DNA of 64,000 nucleotides, from NCBI GenBank assembly GCA_964565775.1, contig CAZMGB010000018.1, positions 1 to 64,000 on the forward strand, written 5' to 3'. This document shows, piece after piece, positions 17,089 through 25,071 of the stretch. The notes below the pieces were generated by a model. That model worked only from the letters and a program-made list of their open reading frames with translations, was not told the DNA's origin and did not search any database. The stretch is from CAZMGB01 sp964565775. GTDB taxonomy: Bacteria > Chloroflexota > Dehalococcoidia > DSTF01 > JALHUB01. Position 1 is the stretch's first letter. Every line of letters begins with the position of its first letter. The position numbers were made by a program, and so were the translations under genes.

Positions 17089-18252
17089 ATGTTTAAAGGC
17101 TTCATGCGACGGATGGCTCAGCCGTCGGAGACTGCGGGCGAAGCTGGCGAATCTGCCGGCGAGCCGACCACACCCGAGGAGCCCACGCCCGCAGAGAGAC
17201 CGCCGGCATCGAGCCCCGTCACCGAATCCAAGCCTTCGGACATACACCCGGTGGCCCTGGCCCTGGAGCTGCATCGGGCAAGCAGTCTGGCAGCTCTTGT
17301 CGATGCCGCTACCGCCGCTGCCGCCTATCAGTTCGAAGGTTCCCCGCTCCTGATACTGATCAAAGGGCGGAAGGGAGATCTTACTCTCGCAAGCGGACTA
17401 TCTGAGCCGACCGCGGGCCTTCACACCCAGGTCAACCTTGCCCTCGCACAGGGCTCGGAGTCCACGAAGCTGGCCATCTCAGGCCCACCCGCTGTCGCCC
17501 TCTGTGAGGGGCCTGCTGTCAGGAGGACGTCCAGCCTGGCGGACCTTCTGGGGGGGGTCATGGGCGACGAGGCCTGCCGGCGAGCCCAGACCAGGCTGGG
17601 GATAGAGGAAGTGGTTGCCGTCCGCCTTGATCACGCGGGGGAAACCGTAGGCCTGGCCCTCTATCTCATGAAGCGCCCACGGACGGATCTCGAGGCGGCG
17701 AAGGCCCTGGCCAACCACTTCGCCGTAGCCCTCGCCAACCTTCGCGGGCGGGACGAGGCGCGCAAATTCGGAACCATCGACCCGATCCGGTGGGTTCTCG
17801 ATCAAGACCGCTTCCTTGAGGAACTGAATCGAGAGGTGAGCCGGGCCACGCGCCACCACGGCGAGCTGTCAGTGGTGCTCCTGGCGATCCTTAATCTGGA
17901 GCAACTACGGGCGGAATTCGGCCCTTCTCAGGCTAACCGCCTCTTACGAGCTGTGGGCGCCGCCGTCTCGCGCGAGCTCCGAGCCTCGGATACCTTGGCG
18001 GCCTACCGCGAGGATGGATTCGGCTTGATCCTCCCGGAAACGGACATCGATCAGGCCCTGCTGGCAGCGAATCGATTGAAGGCTCTGGCTTCACAGGTGA
18101 GCATCTTCGGCTCTGATGCGCCAGCGCTTAAGATTCAGTGCGCCGCCGCCGTCTTTCCCAACGACGGCAGCTCGGCGGTCGAGCTGGCCGCTGCCGCCGA
18201 GTCTCGCCTTCTGGGCCTGGACTGGCCACTACCCGAGACCCGCGCCAGCTAA
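17089..18252 (+). CDS. GAF-like plus degenerate GGDEF domain protein
   Basis: 387 aa, cytosolic. An acidic, Pro/Ala-rich N-terminus (about 1-45) is followed by a GAF-like region (about 60-210) and a GGDEF-fold domain (about 225-380) starting DPIRWVLDQDRFLEEL. The signature turn reads YREDGFGLILP, so the GG and the catalytic acidic residue are not in register; cyclase activity is doubtful. It is the only plus-strand gene in the 14280-19534 cluster and is convergent with the repeat protein, separated by only 19 bp. Confidence 0.72.
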   Translation: MFKGFMRRMAQPSETAGEAGESAGEPTTPEEPTPAERPPASSPVTESKPSDIHPVALALELHRASSLAALVDAATAAAAYQFEGSPLLILIKGRKGDLTLASGLSEPTAGLHTQVNLALAQGSESTKLAISGPPAVALCEGPAVRRTSSLADLLGGVMGDEACRRAQTRLGIEEVVAVRLDHAGETVGLALYLMKRPRTDLEAAKALANHFAVALANLRGRDEARKFGTIDPIRWVLDQDRFLEELNREVSRATRHHGELSVVLLAILNLEQLRAEFGPSQANRLLRAVGAAVSRELRASDTLAAYREDGFGLILPETDIDQALLAANRLKALASQVSIFGSDAPALKIQCAAAVFPNDGSSAVELAAAAESRLLGLDWPLPETRAS

Positions 18253-18271
18253 CCTGAGCCGGCAATCGGGC

Positions 18272-19534
18272 TCAGTCTTCCTCCTGCCCCTCGACGAACT
18301 CGACGCGCACCCCAGAAGAGTGCTTCTGGAAACCGGCCTCGATCCCTTGAACGGTCTCTTGAATCACATTGTCGGCGGCCCCGCCCTCACCGGCGAGCCA
18401 CACTCTGATCGTCGCGTTCTTTCCCTCGTACTGGGCCAGTTCGAGGTCGGCGATACCAGGGGTCTCCCTCAGGACCCGGTCTACGGTCATCAGATCGATG
18501 TAGCCTTCCGAGCTCTCGAATCTGAGCAAGACGGGCTGCCCCGGCCTCGGCTCCGACGGCGGGACGGATTCGGGGCCTCTTTCTTCCTCCCTCGCCGGCG
18601 CCTCGTAGGTTGACGCCACCGCTGGCCCCGGTTCGGGACTGACCTCTCGCTCCCCTGCCCACGTCTCTTGCGCCGCCGCTGGCCCCGGCTCGGGACTGAC
18701 CTCTCGTTCTTTTACCCACGCCTCTTGCGCCGCCGCTAGCCCCGGCTCGGGACTGACCTCTCGTTCTTTTACCCACGCCTCTTGCGCCGCCGCTAGCCCC
18801 GGCTCGGGACTGACCTCCCGTTCGCCTGCCCACGCCTCTTGCGCCATCGATGGCCCCGGCTCGGGACTGACCTCTCGTTCCCGTACCCACGCCTCTTGCG
18901 CCATCGATGGCCCCGGCTCGGGGCTAACGTCTCGTTTTTCCACCCACGCCTCTTGCGCCGGTGCTGGCCCCGGTTCGGGACTGACCTCTCGTTCCCGTAC
19001 CCACGCCTCTTGCGCCGCCGCTGGCCCCGGCTCGGGGCTGACCTCTCGTTGCTCCGCCCACGCCTCTTGCGCAGCCCACGGCCTCGACTCGGGACTGACC
19101 TCTCGTTCCTCTGCCCACCCCTGTTGCGCCGGTGCTGGCCTGGGTTCGGGACTGACCTCTCGCTCCCCTGCCCACGCCTCTTGCACCGCCGACGGCCCCG
19201 GCTGGGATGCCTCTCTTCCGATCGGGGCGACAGGAGCCGCGGATGCAGGCTCGTGCGAATGTTCGAACGCCCCCCTGACCTCCACCAGACTGATCTCCAG
19301 GTCCTTTATGAACTGAGAGAGAGAGTCAAGAGGATCCAGAAGCTCCCGCATCGAAGCCGCAGCCGCGGCAGCGTCAGCAAGCACGACCTCCAGCCGGGAA
19401 ATGCGGCCCGCCAGCTCCCCCTGAAGCCCTTCCCAGCGCAGCCTCTCTCCTGCCGGCGTCCGCACCGCAGTCTCATCGGGCCCACCGTGATCGCCTAGAG
19501 ACGGCTGCTGTCTCGCCACATCGCTGCCTCTCAT
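18272..19534 (-). CDS. Long 19-residue repeat protein with small C-terminal domain
   Basis: 420 aa from ATG 19534, chosen for its GGAGG Shine-Dalgarno; an ATG at 19777 has none. The N-terminal 120 residues contain a coiled-coil-like segment. The middle consists of ten consecutive 19-residue units of the type EREVSPEPGPAAAQEAW. The last 85 residues form a compact domain (starting about GQPVLLRFESSEGYIDLM) like a small heavy-metal-associated-type alpha/beta fold. No signal peptide or membrane helix is seen. The repeats are acidic and proline-rich, so probably extended. Function unknown; its placement suggests a scaffold for the neighbouring proteins. Confidence 0.75.
   Translation of the reverse strand: MRGSDVARQQPSLGDHGGPDETAVRTPAGERLRWEGLQGELAGRISRLEVVLADAAAAAASMRELLDPLDSLSQFIKDLEISLVEVRGAFEHSHEPASAAPVAPIGREASQPGPSAVQEAWAGEREVSPEPRPAPAQQGWAEEREVSPESRPWAAQEAWAEQREVSPEPGPAAAQEAWVREREVSPEPGPAPAQEAWVEKRDVSPEPGPSMAQEAWVREREVSPEPGPSMAQEAWAGEREVSPEPGLAAAQEAWVKEREVSPEPGLAAAQEAWVKEREVSPEPGPAAAQETWAGEREVSPEPGPAVASTYEAPAREEERGPESVPPSEPRPGQPVLLRFESSEGYIDLMTVDRVLRETPGIADLELAQYEGKNATIRVWLAGEGGAADNVIQETVQGIEAGFQKHSSGVRVEFVEGQEED
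18616..19185. repeat. 57-bp minisatellite, ten units
   Basis: A 57-bp coding repeat occurs ten times in the gene at 18272-19534. The CTCTTG mark recurs at 18665 and 18722, for example. Some neighbouring units are identical in DNA and others differ by synonymous and conservative changes, which suggests repeated expansion by recombination or slippage. Confidence 0.93.
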
Positions 19535-19743
19535 GATCCTGCCTCCATAGCTAAGTCTGGCGCCTCCGGTCCTGGCACCTAAGGCTATTTTCGGCCGGTC
19601 TGCTGCAACAGTAGAGGTGACGCGCCTGAGAAACCACGAAACAAGTGAAGCGGCCGCAGGGGCCGCCTTCGACGCGCTGTAGGAGCTTTGTCCGCAGCGT
19701 GTGATCGGCCCGATGCAATAAGGCTCCTCAGCCGCTGCGTGAA

Positions 19744-20040
19744 ACGGCGCTTCGCTGCCATGCCCGGTGCCTGGCAACCGTCGACCCGGTGCGGCTGCGC
19801 TTCCGGGACAACCGCGGCCTCACCATGCCCCAGTTGCGCATCATCTTCGTGCTCGTGGAGCAGGACGATAGGAGGCTCGGGCGCACCTACCTCACCCCGG
19901 AAGGCAGACAGGTCGTGGGTGAGCTGGAGGCGGCGGGCCGCGCCTCATCACTGAGACCGTCACGTCCATGCGCTCCGTCCCGGCCGACCTGAAGCCCGCC
20001 ACCCCGGACGGCCAGTTCGAGCGCTGGATACGTAGCTCGG
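19744..20040 (+). pseudogene. Decayed MarR-family regulator
   Basis: Translation gives a MarR-like start (LATVDPVRLRFRDNRGLTMP, then QLRIIFVLVEQDDRRLG) that jumps directly to the post-wing segment RTYLTPEGRQVVGELEAAG. The winged-helix DNA-reading middle (about 40 residues) is missing. After GRA the frame shifts, and a MarR-like C-terminus RLITETVTSM continues in another frame. Both the deletion and the frameshift point to a dead gene. 19535-19743 upstream shows nothing else. Confidence 0.7.
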
Positions 20041-20042
20041 GG

Positions 20043-20669
20043 CTAGAGGTTCTTGTTGAGGAAGCGAAGAACCTGCTCCGCCAGGCGAGCCTCCTGCCCC
20101 CACCAGGAGTGATCGGCGCCGGGTAGCACCATCGTCTCGCACCGGCTCGGCGACGCCTCCGCCATCGCCCTCAGCGACGCCGCCGGGGCGATACCGTCAC
20201 GCTCGCCTGTCACGAGAAGGATGGGGCGGTCGGGAAGAGGGCTGGGCGGTTCACTGAACCCGAGGGGCGGCGAGACGGCGACAAGGGCACGTGCCGCCGC
20301 GGACGGGGCAGCGAGCGCGACCATGGCGCCGAAGGAGTACCCCACGAGGCCAAGCCTATGGGCGTCGACGCCCGGCTGCCCGGCGAGGAAGGCCAGCGCC
20401 GCGCCGACATCCTCTCGCTCGGCGACGCCGCCGCCAAAGGCGCCGCCGCTGCCTCCGACACTGCGGAAGTTGAACCTGAGGGCGGCGATCTTGTCGCCCG
20501 TCAGCGCCTCAACGATGGCAACGACGACATTGTTGTCCATGTTCCCACCGTATAGCGGGTGAGGGTGGCAGACCACGGCAGCCGGGCAGAGCGAGGCCGA
20601 TTCCACCTCGTGGAACACGCCCTCGAGGATGAGAGAGCCGCAGGCGATGTCAACGCGACGTGCCCTCAA
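20043..20669 (-). CDS. Alpha/beta hydrolase
   Basis: 208 aa, dienelactone-hydrolase-like fold. The family stretch CHPHPLYGGNMDNN is followed by LRFNFRSVGGSGG, the nucleophile elbow GYSFGA, the acid region in LLVTGERDGIAPA and the catalytic His in PGADHSWWG. This is the small KAN/Tex30-like subgroup, with no known substrate. It follows the lipid kinase gene by 84 bp and may belong to the same minus-strand unit. Confidence 0.88.
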   Translation of the reverse strand: MRARRVDIACGSLILEGVFHEVESASLCPAAVVCHPHPLYGGNMDNNVVVAIVEALTGDKIAALRFNFRSVGGSGGAFGGGVAEREDVGAALAFLAGQPGVDAHRLGLVGYSFGAMVALAAPSAAARALVAVSPPLGFSEPPSPLPDRPILLVTGERDGIAPAASLRAMAEASPSRCETMVLPGADHSWWGQEARLAEQVLRFLNKNL

Positions 20670-20753
20670 ACCGCGCTACCCTTCTCCCAGGGCGGGCACC
20701 ACACTGCCGCCCGGGATATGGACTGCCGTCCAGCCGGCGCCGCCCGCAGGAGG

Positions 20754-21671
20754 CTAGGCGACGATCTTCAGTCGACCGGTCAGCACCTCGAAGGTCGCGG
20801 GCAGCATGCCGATGGGCTCGCCGTCGGTCTCGATGTGCACCGCCTGATCGGAGCGCATCTCCACGCGGCGGGCGGTTCGATACTCGACCTCCGGCATCTC
20901 CACAAAGGAGCCGCTGCGCAGCCGTCCGAAGCTGGTGAGCCTGCGCCACAGCTTCATGTGAGGGATCGTGACCACGTCCAGCAAGCCGTCGTCTGTGCGC
21001 GCCCGCGGCGCCGACATGATGCCGCCGCCCGAGTAGCGACCGTTGGCGACCCACGCGTTGTTGAGGAGGACTCCCACGGGGCCGACGCCATCGAAGGAGA
21101 AGTCGACGGGCTGGCTCCGGTAGCGCGGCGTCACAGCGAGGATGCCCAGCACGTAGGTGAGCCGAGCGCCCGCCGACTTGGAGTTCCGGTTCACCCACTC
21201 GCAAACGACGGCCCCCATGCCGATTGAAGCCTCGTTCAAGAAATAGCGGGTCGCCTCGCTCCCATCGAAGGCGCGATAGACCACCTTGCCGATGTCGGCC
21301 TCCCGCACCTCGCCGCCGACGAGCCGCTCCGCCGCCATCTCCAGGTCCTTCGGTATGCCGAGGCCACGAGCGAAGTCGCCGCCGGTGCCCCGTCGAATGA
21401 AGCCGACGATGAGGTTCTGGTTCACAGCCTGATCATCGAGCACGAGGCCGTTGAGCACCTCGTTGTTTGTGCCGTCGCCGCCCATGACGGCCACGCGACT
21501 GTAGCGGCCGGCCCTCTCGCGGGCGATGGCAGTGGCGTGGCCGGGGCGTTCGGTGAAGGCGACATCGAAGGCGGGTAGCCCGTCGCGGAGCTTCTGCTCG
21601 ATGGCGGGCCAGTGGCGGCCGGTGCTGCCGCCGCCGGAGCCCGGATTGACGATGAGCAGCAGGTCGGCCAT
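20754..21671 (-). CDS. Diacylglycerol-kinase-family lipid kinase
   Basis: 305 aa. The N-terminal ATP-binding motif is clear: NPGSGGGSTGRHW, then GGDGTNNEVLNG. The C-terminal domain is the beta-sandwich typical of YegS/DgkB lipid kinases, which phosphorylate diacylglycerol or related lipids at the membrane. Its ATG shares one base with the glpD stop, so it is translationally coupled to glpD, with the AGPS-like gene upstream. This supports a lipid backbone pathway. Confidence 0.9.
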   Translation of the reverse strand: MADLLLIVNPGSGGGSTGRHWPAIEQKLRDGLPAFDVAFTERPGHATAIARERAGRYSRVAVMGGDGTNNEVLNGLVLDDQAVNQNLIVGFIRRGTGGDFARGLGIPKDLEMAAERLVGGEVREADIGKVVYRAFDGSEATRYFLNEASIGMGAVVCEWVNRNSKSAGARLTYVLGILAVTPRYRSQPVDFSFDGVGPVGVLLNNAWVANGRYSGGGIMSAPRARTDDGLLDVVTIPHMKLWRRLTSFGRLRSGSFVEMPEVEYRTARRVEMRSDQAVHIETDGEPIGMLPATFEVLTGRLKIVA

Positions 21672-23368
21672 CAGGCGCCTTCTTGGGGCATCGTCGGCGC
21701 CTCGTGCGCGAAGGCCATCATCCGCTCCACGGCCCTCTCGTACTTCTCTATCTGCTCGCGCCGCTGCCCCTGACGCCAGCCGAGCACTCGGCCCATCAGC
21801 CGCGCCGCCTCCGCCGCCGCCCCCAGACCATGGTCAGGGTCGAAGAGCATCAAGGTGGTGCGGCGGGCCATGAAGTCCTCCAGCGTGACGGCCATCTCCT
21901 CCTCGGCGGCGTAGAGGGCCTCCGCCCTCAGCACCTCGCACCCCGACGCCAGCGGCTGGAGCAGGTTGCGGTCGCGCAGCGCGTAGCCCAGCACCCTTAC
22001 GTGCTCCGTGCCGTAGGTCTCGATCAAGCGCCGAGCCGCGGCGGGCGAGAGGTTCCAGCCCTCCTCGAGAGCGGGGGCCGCACCCTCCAGGTAGCTCTCG
22101 AAGCCGGCCACTTCGCCGCCCACGAGCGGCTCTTCGGCCGTCCGGCAGGGCGCGGGGGACCAGCCGAGGCGGCTCCCCTCCCGCGCGATCACTCGGTCGA
22201 CGAGGTCCTCGGCCATGGCTCGATAGGTCGTCAGCTTGCCGCCGGCAATGGTGACAAACCCCTCCGGCCCCATCTCGATCTCATAGTCGCGCGATACGGA
22301 CGACGGAGCGCCCTCCTCCGACACCAGCGGTCGCACCCCGGCCCACGTCGAGACGACATCGGGCGGGGACAGTTGCACGCCCTCGAAGCGTATACCTACG
22401 GCGTCCAGGAGGTACGCGACATCATCGGCGTCCGCCCGCGCATCGGCCGGATCGCCGCTATAGTCGGTGTCCGTCGTGCCGACGTAGGTGTAGTCGCCAA
22501 GCGGAACGACGAACATCATGCGCTCGTCCCGCCCTTCCATGACCACGGCACTCGACCCCGGAAGCTTGGACCGGGGAAAGACTATATGGATGCCCTTCGT
22601 CGGCCGGAGCATGCGGGCCTGCCCGCTCATCGCCCGCACGCCGTCCACCCAGGGGCCGGCGGCGTTGACGACGACATGCGCCCGCACCACGCCCCTTCTG
22701 TCATCGAGCCGGTCACGGTAGCGCACGGCCGTTACGCGGTCGCCGTCCCTCTCCAGCCCCTCCGCCTCGGCGTAGCTGACCGGAATCGCCCCCTGCCGGG
22801 CCGCTGAGCGCACCGTCGCCAGGGTCAGTCTCGCGTCGTTGACGAGGCAGTCGGAATAGCGAAAGGCGCCGCGCAGGCCCTCGCGCCGTAGGAGCGGTTC
22901 GGTCTGCGTCACCTCCTCCGACGAGAGCATCGCGTGCCGCTCAAGGAGCCGCGAGCCCGCGAGGCGGTCGTACGCCGTCAGCCCGAGCTTCAGACGCAGT
23001 CGGCTGTCCTGACCCCCTTCGTAGACGGGAAGGAGAAAGTGGAAAGGATGCACCAGGTGGCGCGCGATATTGAGCAAGACCTCGCGCTCCCGCAGCGATT
23101 CCCGGACGAGGCGGATCTGCGCGTGGCGAAGGTAGCGCAGGCCGCCGTGGATCATGCGCGACGACTTGCTGCTCGTGCCGCTCGCGAAGTCACCCTTGTC
23201 GAGGAGGGCGACGGAGAGCCCGCGCATGGCGGCGTCTCTGGCGATGCCCGCGCCGGTGATGCCGCCCCCGATGACCGCCAGATCGAACGTCTCCCGCTCC
23301 AGCCGCTCCAGATAGCCGGCGCGCGTCCAGGCCGAGAAGCCGCCTCTGCGCGCCACGGACCTAAACAT
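21671..23368 (-). CDS. glpD: Glycerol-3-phosphate dehydrogenase (FAD)
   Basis: About 565 aa. The FAD-binding Rossmann motif VIGGGITGAGIARDAAMRG is near residue 35, followed by GTSSKSSRMIHGGLRYL and the GlpD segment TDYSGDPADARAD. The enzyme oxidises glycerol-3-phosphate to dihydroxyacetone phosphate and passes electrons to quinone at the membrane. I prefer the ATG at 23368 (GGGAG upstream, 8-bp overlap with the previous gene) over that at 23386. The family's C-terminal helical domain is present. It sits between the AGPS-like and lipid-kinase genes in a coupled operon. Confidence 0.95.
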   Translation of the reverse strand: MFRSVARRGGFSAWTRAGYLERLERETFDLAVIGGGITGAGIARDAAMRGLSVALLDKGDFASGTSSKSSRMIHGGLRYLRHAQIRLVRESLREREVLLNIARHLVHPFHFLLPVYEGGQDSRLRLKLGLTAYDRLAGSRLLERHAMLSSEEVTQTEPLLRREGLRGAFRYSDCLVNDARLTLATVRSAARQGAIPVSYAEAEGLERDGDRVTAVRYRDRLDDRRGVVRAHVVVNAAGPWVDGVRAMSGQARMLRPTKGIHIVFPRSKLPGSSAVVMEGRDERMMFVVPLGDYTYVGTTDTDYSGDPADARADADDVAYLLDAVGIRFEGVQLSPPDVVSTWAGVRPLVSEEGAPSSVSRDYEIEMGPEGFVTIAGGKLTTYRAMAEDLVDRVIAREGSRLGWSPAPCRTAEEPLVGGEVAGFESYLEGAAPALEEGWNLSPAAARRLIETYGTEHVRVLGYALRDRNLLQPLASGCEVLRAEALYAAEEEMAVTLEDFMARRTTLMLFDPDHGLGAAAEAARLMGRVLGWRQGQRREQIEKYERAVERMMAFAHEAPTMPQEGA

Positions 23369-24980
23369 GACGTGACTCCCTGACATCCACGGTCAGCTTT
23401 CCGGGGTTCATGATGCCCTGAGGGTCGAAGGCGTCCTTCAGGGCTACCAGCGCCCGGATGCCGCCGGGCCCCAGGTAGGCGGCCATCCAGGGACGGTGAT
23501 CGCTGCCGATGCCGTGGTGATGACTGAGGGCGCAGCCGGCGTCGACGATGACCTGGGTAGCGGCTGCCTTCAGCCGCTCCCACTGCTCCAGCTCGCGGCC
23601 CTCCTTCTGGCGGGCCAGGAACGTGTAATAGATGGAGCCGCCGTCGCTGTAGGAGTGGGATAGGTGCGCCATCACCCAGCCCCGGCCCTCGAGTGCCTCC
23701 AGCATCGCGGCGCGGATCTCCTTGTGGACGCCGAGATAGCGGTCCCAGGTCATAGCCGTCTCCAGCGTGTCGACCATGATGGCGTGGTCGAGGAGCACGT
23801 CCCGCAGATAGGGCAGCTCGAAGCGCGCCCGCTGCCAGGCATCGCCCGGCCCGGGCCCCAGTGAGCGTCCGTCGTGGCGGGCAAGGATCGGCTCCGCCCG
23901 CGCCCACCCATAGCGCACGTGCTCTTCTTCACCCTCGAAGCCGCCGATAAGGACGGCGGCCTGGATGCCCGCCGACGCGCCCTGCATGACGATATTGGCC
24001 TCCGTCTCCCACTCGTCGGACAGACGCAGCACCGCCGGTCGCAGCTCCGCCTGGATGATCTCGCGAGCGGCCGCGATGCCCGCCTCGAAGGACGGAAACA
24101 GATATCCCCGGAGGTCAGTGAGCGCCGGCGCCTTCGCGAGGCGCACCGTCGCCTGCGTGATGATGCCCAGCGCGCCCTCGGAGCCAGCGATGAGCTGCGT
24201 CAGGTCGGGCCCGGCGGCAGCGGCCGGCACGGCCGGCGTCGCGATCGAGCCGCCCGGGTAGACCATCCGCACCCTCTCCACCGTCTCCTCGATCTTGCCG
24301 TAGAGCGTCGACTTCTGGCCCGCCGACCGGGTGGCTATCCAGCCCCCCAGGGAGGAGAACTCGAACGACTGCGGGAAGTGACCCAGCGTGAAGCCCTTCG
24401 CGTTGAGCTTGGCCTCCAGGGCGGGGCCCAGGATGCCCGGCTCGAGCGTCGCCGTCGCCGACTCCGGGTCCAGGCGAAGGACGCGATCGAGCCGCCTCAG
24501 ATCGATAGTGACGGTCGGCGTCGATCCGGCCGGCTCGACGCCGCCCACAACGGACGTGCCGCCACCGAAGGGGATGACCGCTACCCCCCACCGCGCGGCT
24601 CTGTCGAGAATCGCCGCCACCTGCTCCTCCGACTCCGGGTAGAGCACGGCATCGGTGGGCGATGGAATCTCGCCCCGGCGGATGCGGACGACGTCACGAT
24701 AGCCCTTCCCCAGACTGTGGACGGCGCGGTCCGCGGTCTCGGTCGAAAGGCCGTCCTTGCCGACGATGCGACGAAGGGCCGTGAGAGCGCCCCGCTCCAG
24801 GCGGGACGCCGGCAACGCGATCTCGTCCGGGGAGGCGAGGCGTCGGCTTTCGCCCGTGCCCCCTAACTGCTCCCCGAGAAAGGCCCAGAAACGCTCCGGG
24901 TTCGGCAGAGAGAAGGTATGCCCCTCCTCTCCCCAACCCCACCACTTTGGTCGCCTTGCGCGTCTCGCTCTGCTCGCCAT
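23361..24980 (-). CDS. AGPS-like FAD-linked oxidase (alkyl-DHAP synthase family)
   Basis: 539 aa from ATG 24980 (AAAGGAAG Shine-Dalgarno), preferred over 25037. The PCMH FAD domain (about 85-265) has ESEEQVAAILDRAARW and FGGGTSVVGG; the C-terminal FAD-oxidase domain follows. Signatures known from eukaryotic alkylglycerone-phosphate synthase seem preserved: an Arg in RPAVLRLSD, a Tyr in GSIYYTF and the His triad in LSHHHGIG (about residue 485). AGPS swaps the acyl chain of acyl-DHAP for a fatty alcohol, making an ether bond. Coupling with glpD and a lipid kinase supports a role in glycerol-lipid synthesis; a generic glycolate-oxidase-like activity is the alternative. Confidence 0.85.
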   Translation of the reverse strand: MASRARRARRPKWWGWGEEGHTFSLPNPERFWAFLGEQLGGTGESRRLASPDEIALPASRLERGALTALRRIVGKDGLSTETADRAVHSLGKGYRDVVRIRRGEIPSPTDAVLYPESEEQVAAILDRAARWGVAVIPFGGGTSVVGGVEPAGSTPTVTIDLRRLDRVLRLDPESATATLEPGILGPALEAKLNAKGFTLGHFPQSFEFSSLGGWIATRSAGQKSTLYGKIEETVERVRMVYPGGSIATPAVPAAAAGPDLTQLIAGSEGALGIITQATVRLAKAPALTDLRGYLFPSFEAGIAAAREIIQAELRPAVLRLSDEWETEANIVMQGASAGIQAAVLIGGFEGEEEHVRYGWARAEPILARHDGRSLGPGPGDAWQRARFELPYLRDVLLDHAIMVDTLETAMTWDRYLGVHKEIRAAMLEALEGRGWVMAHLSHSYSDGGSIYYTFLARQKEGRELEQWERLKAAATQVIVDAGCALSHHHGIGSDHRPWMAAYLGPGGIRALVALKDAFDPQGIMNPGKLTVDVRESRHV

Positions 24981-25046
24981 CTCTTCCTTTCGCAGGGAGA
25001 GCGGCCAGCCCGCGCCGGGCCCGCCGCCCCTCCCCATTCCGCTCGG

Positions 25047-25055
25047 ATTGTATCA
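25047..25055 (-). promoter_or_regulatory. Extended -10 promoter of the AGPS-like operon
   Basis: TGATACAAT on the minus strand, about 66 nt before the ATG at 24980. The -35 is weak. Its position argues that the first in-frame ATG (25037) is too close to the transcription start to be used. Confidence 0.5.
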
Positions 25056-25071
25056 GGTTCGAGCGCTAGCC

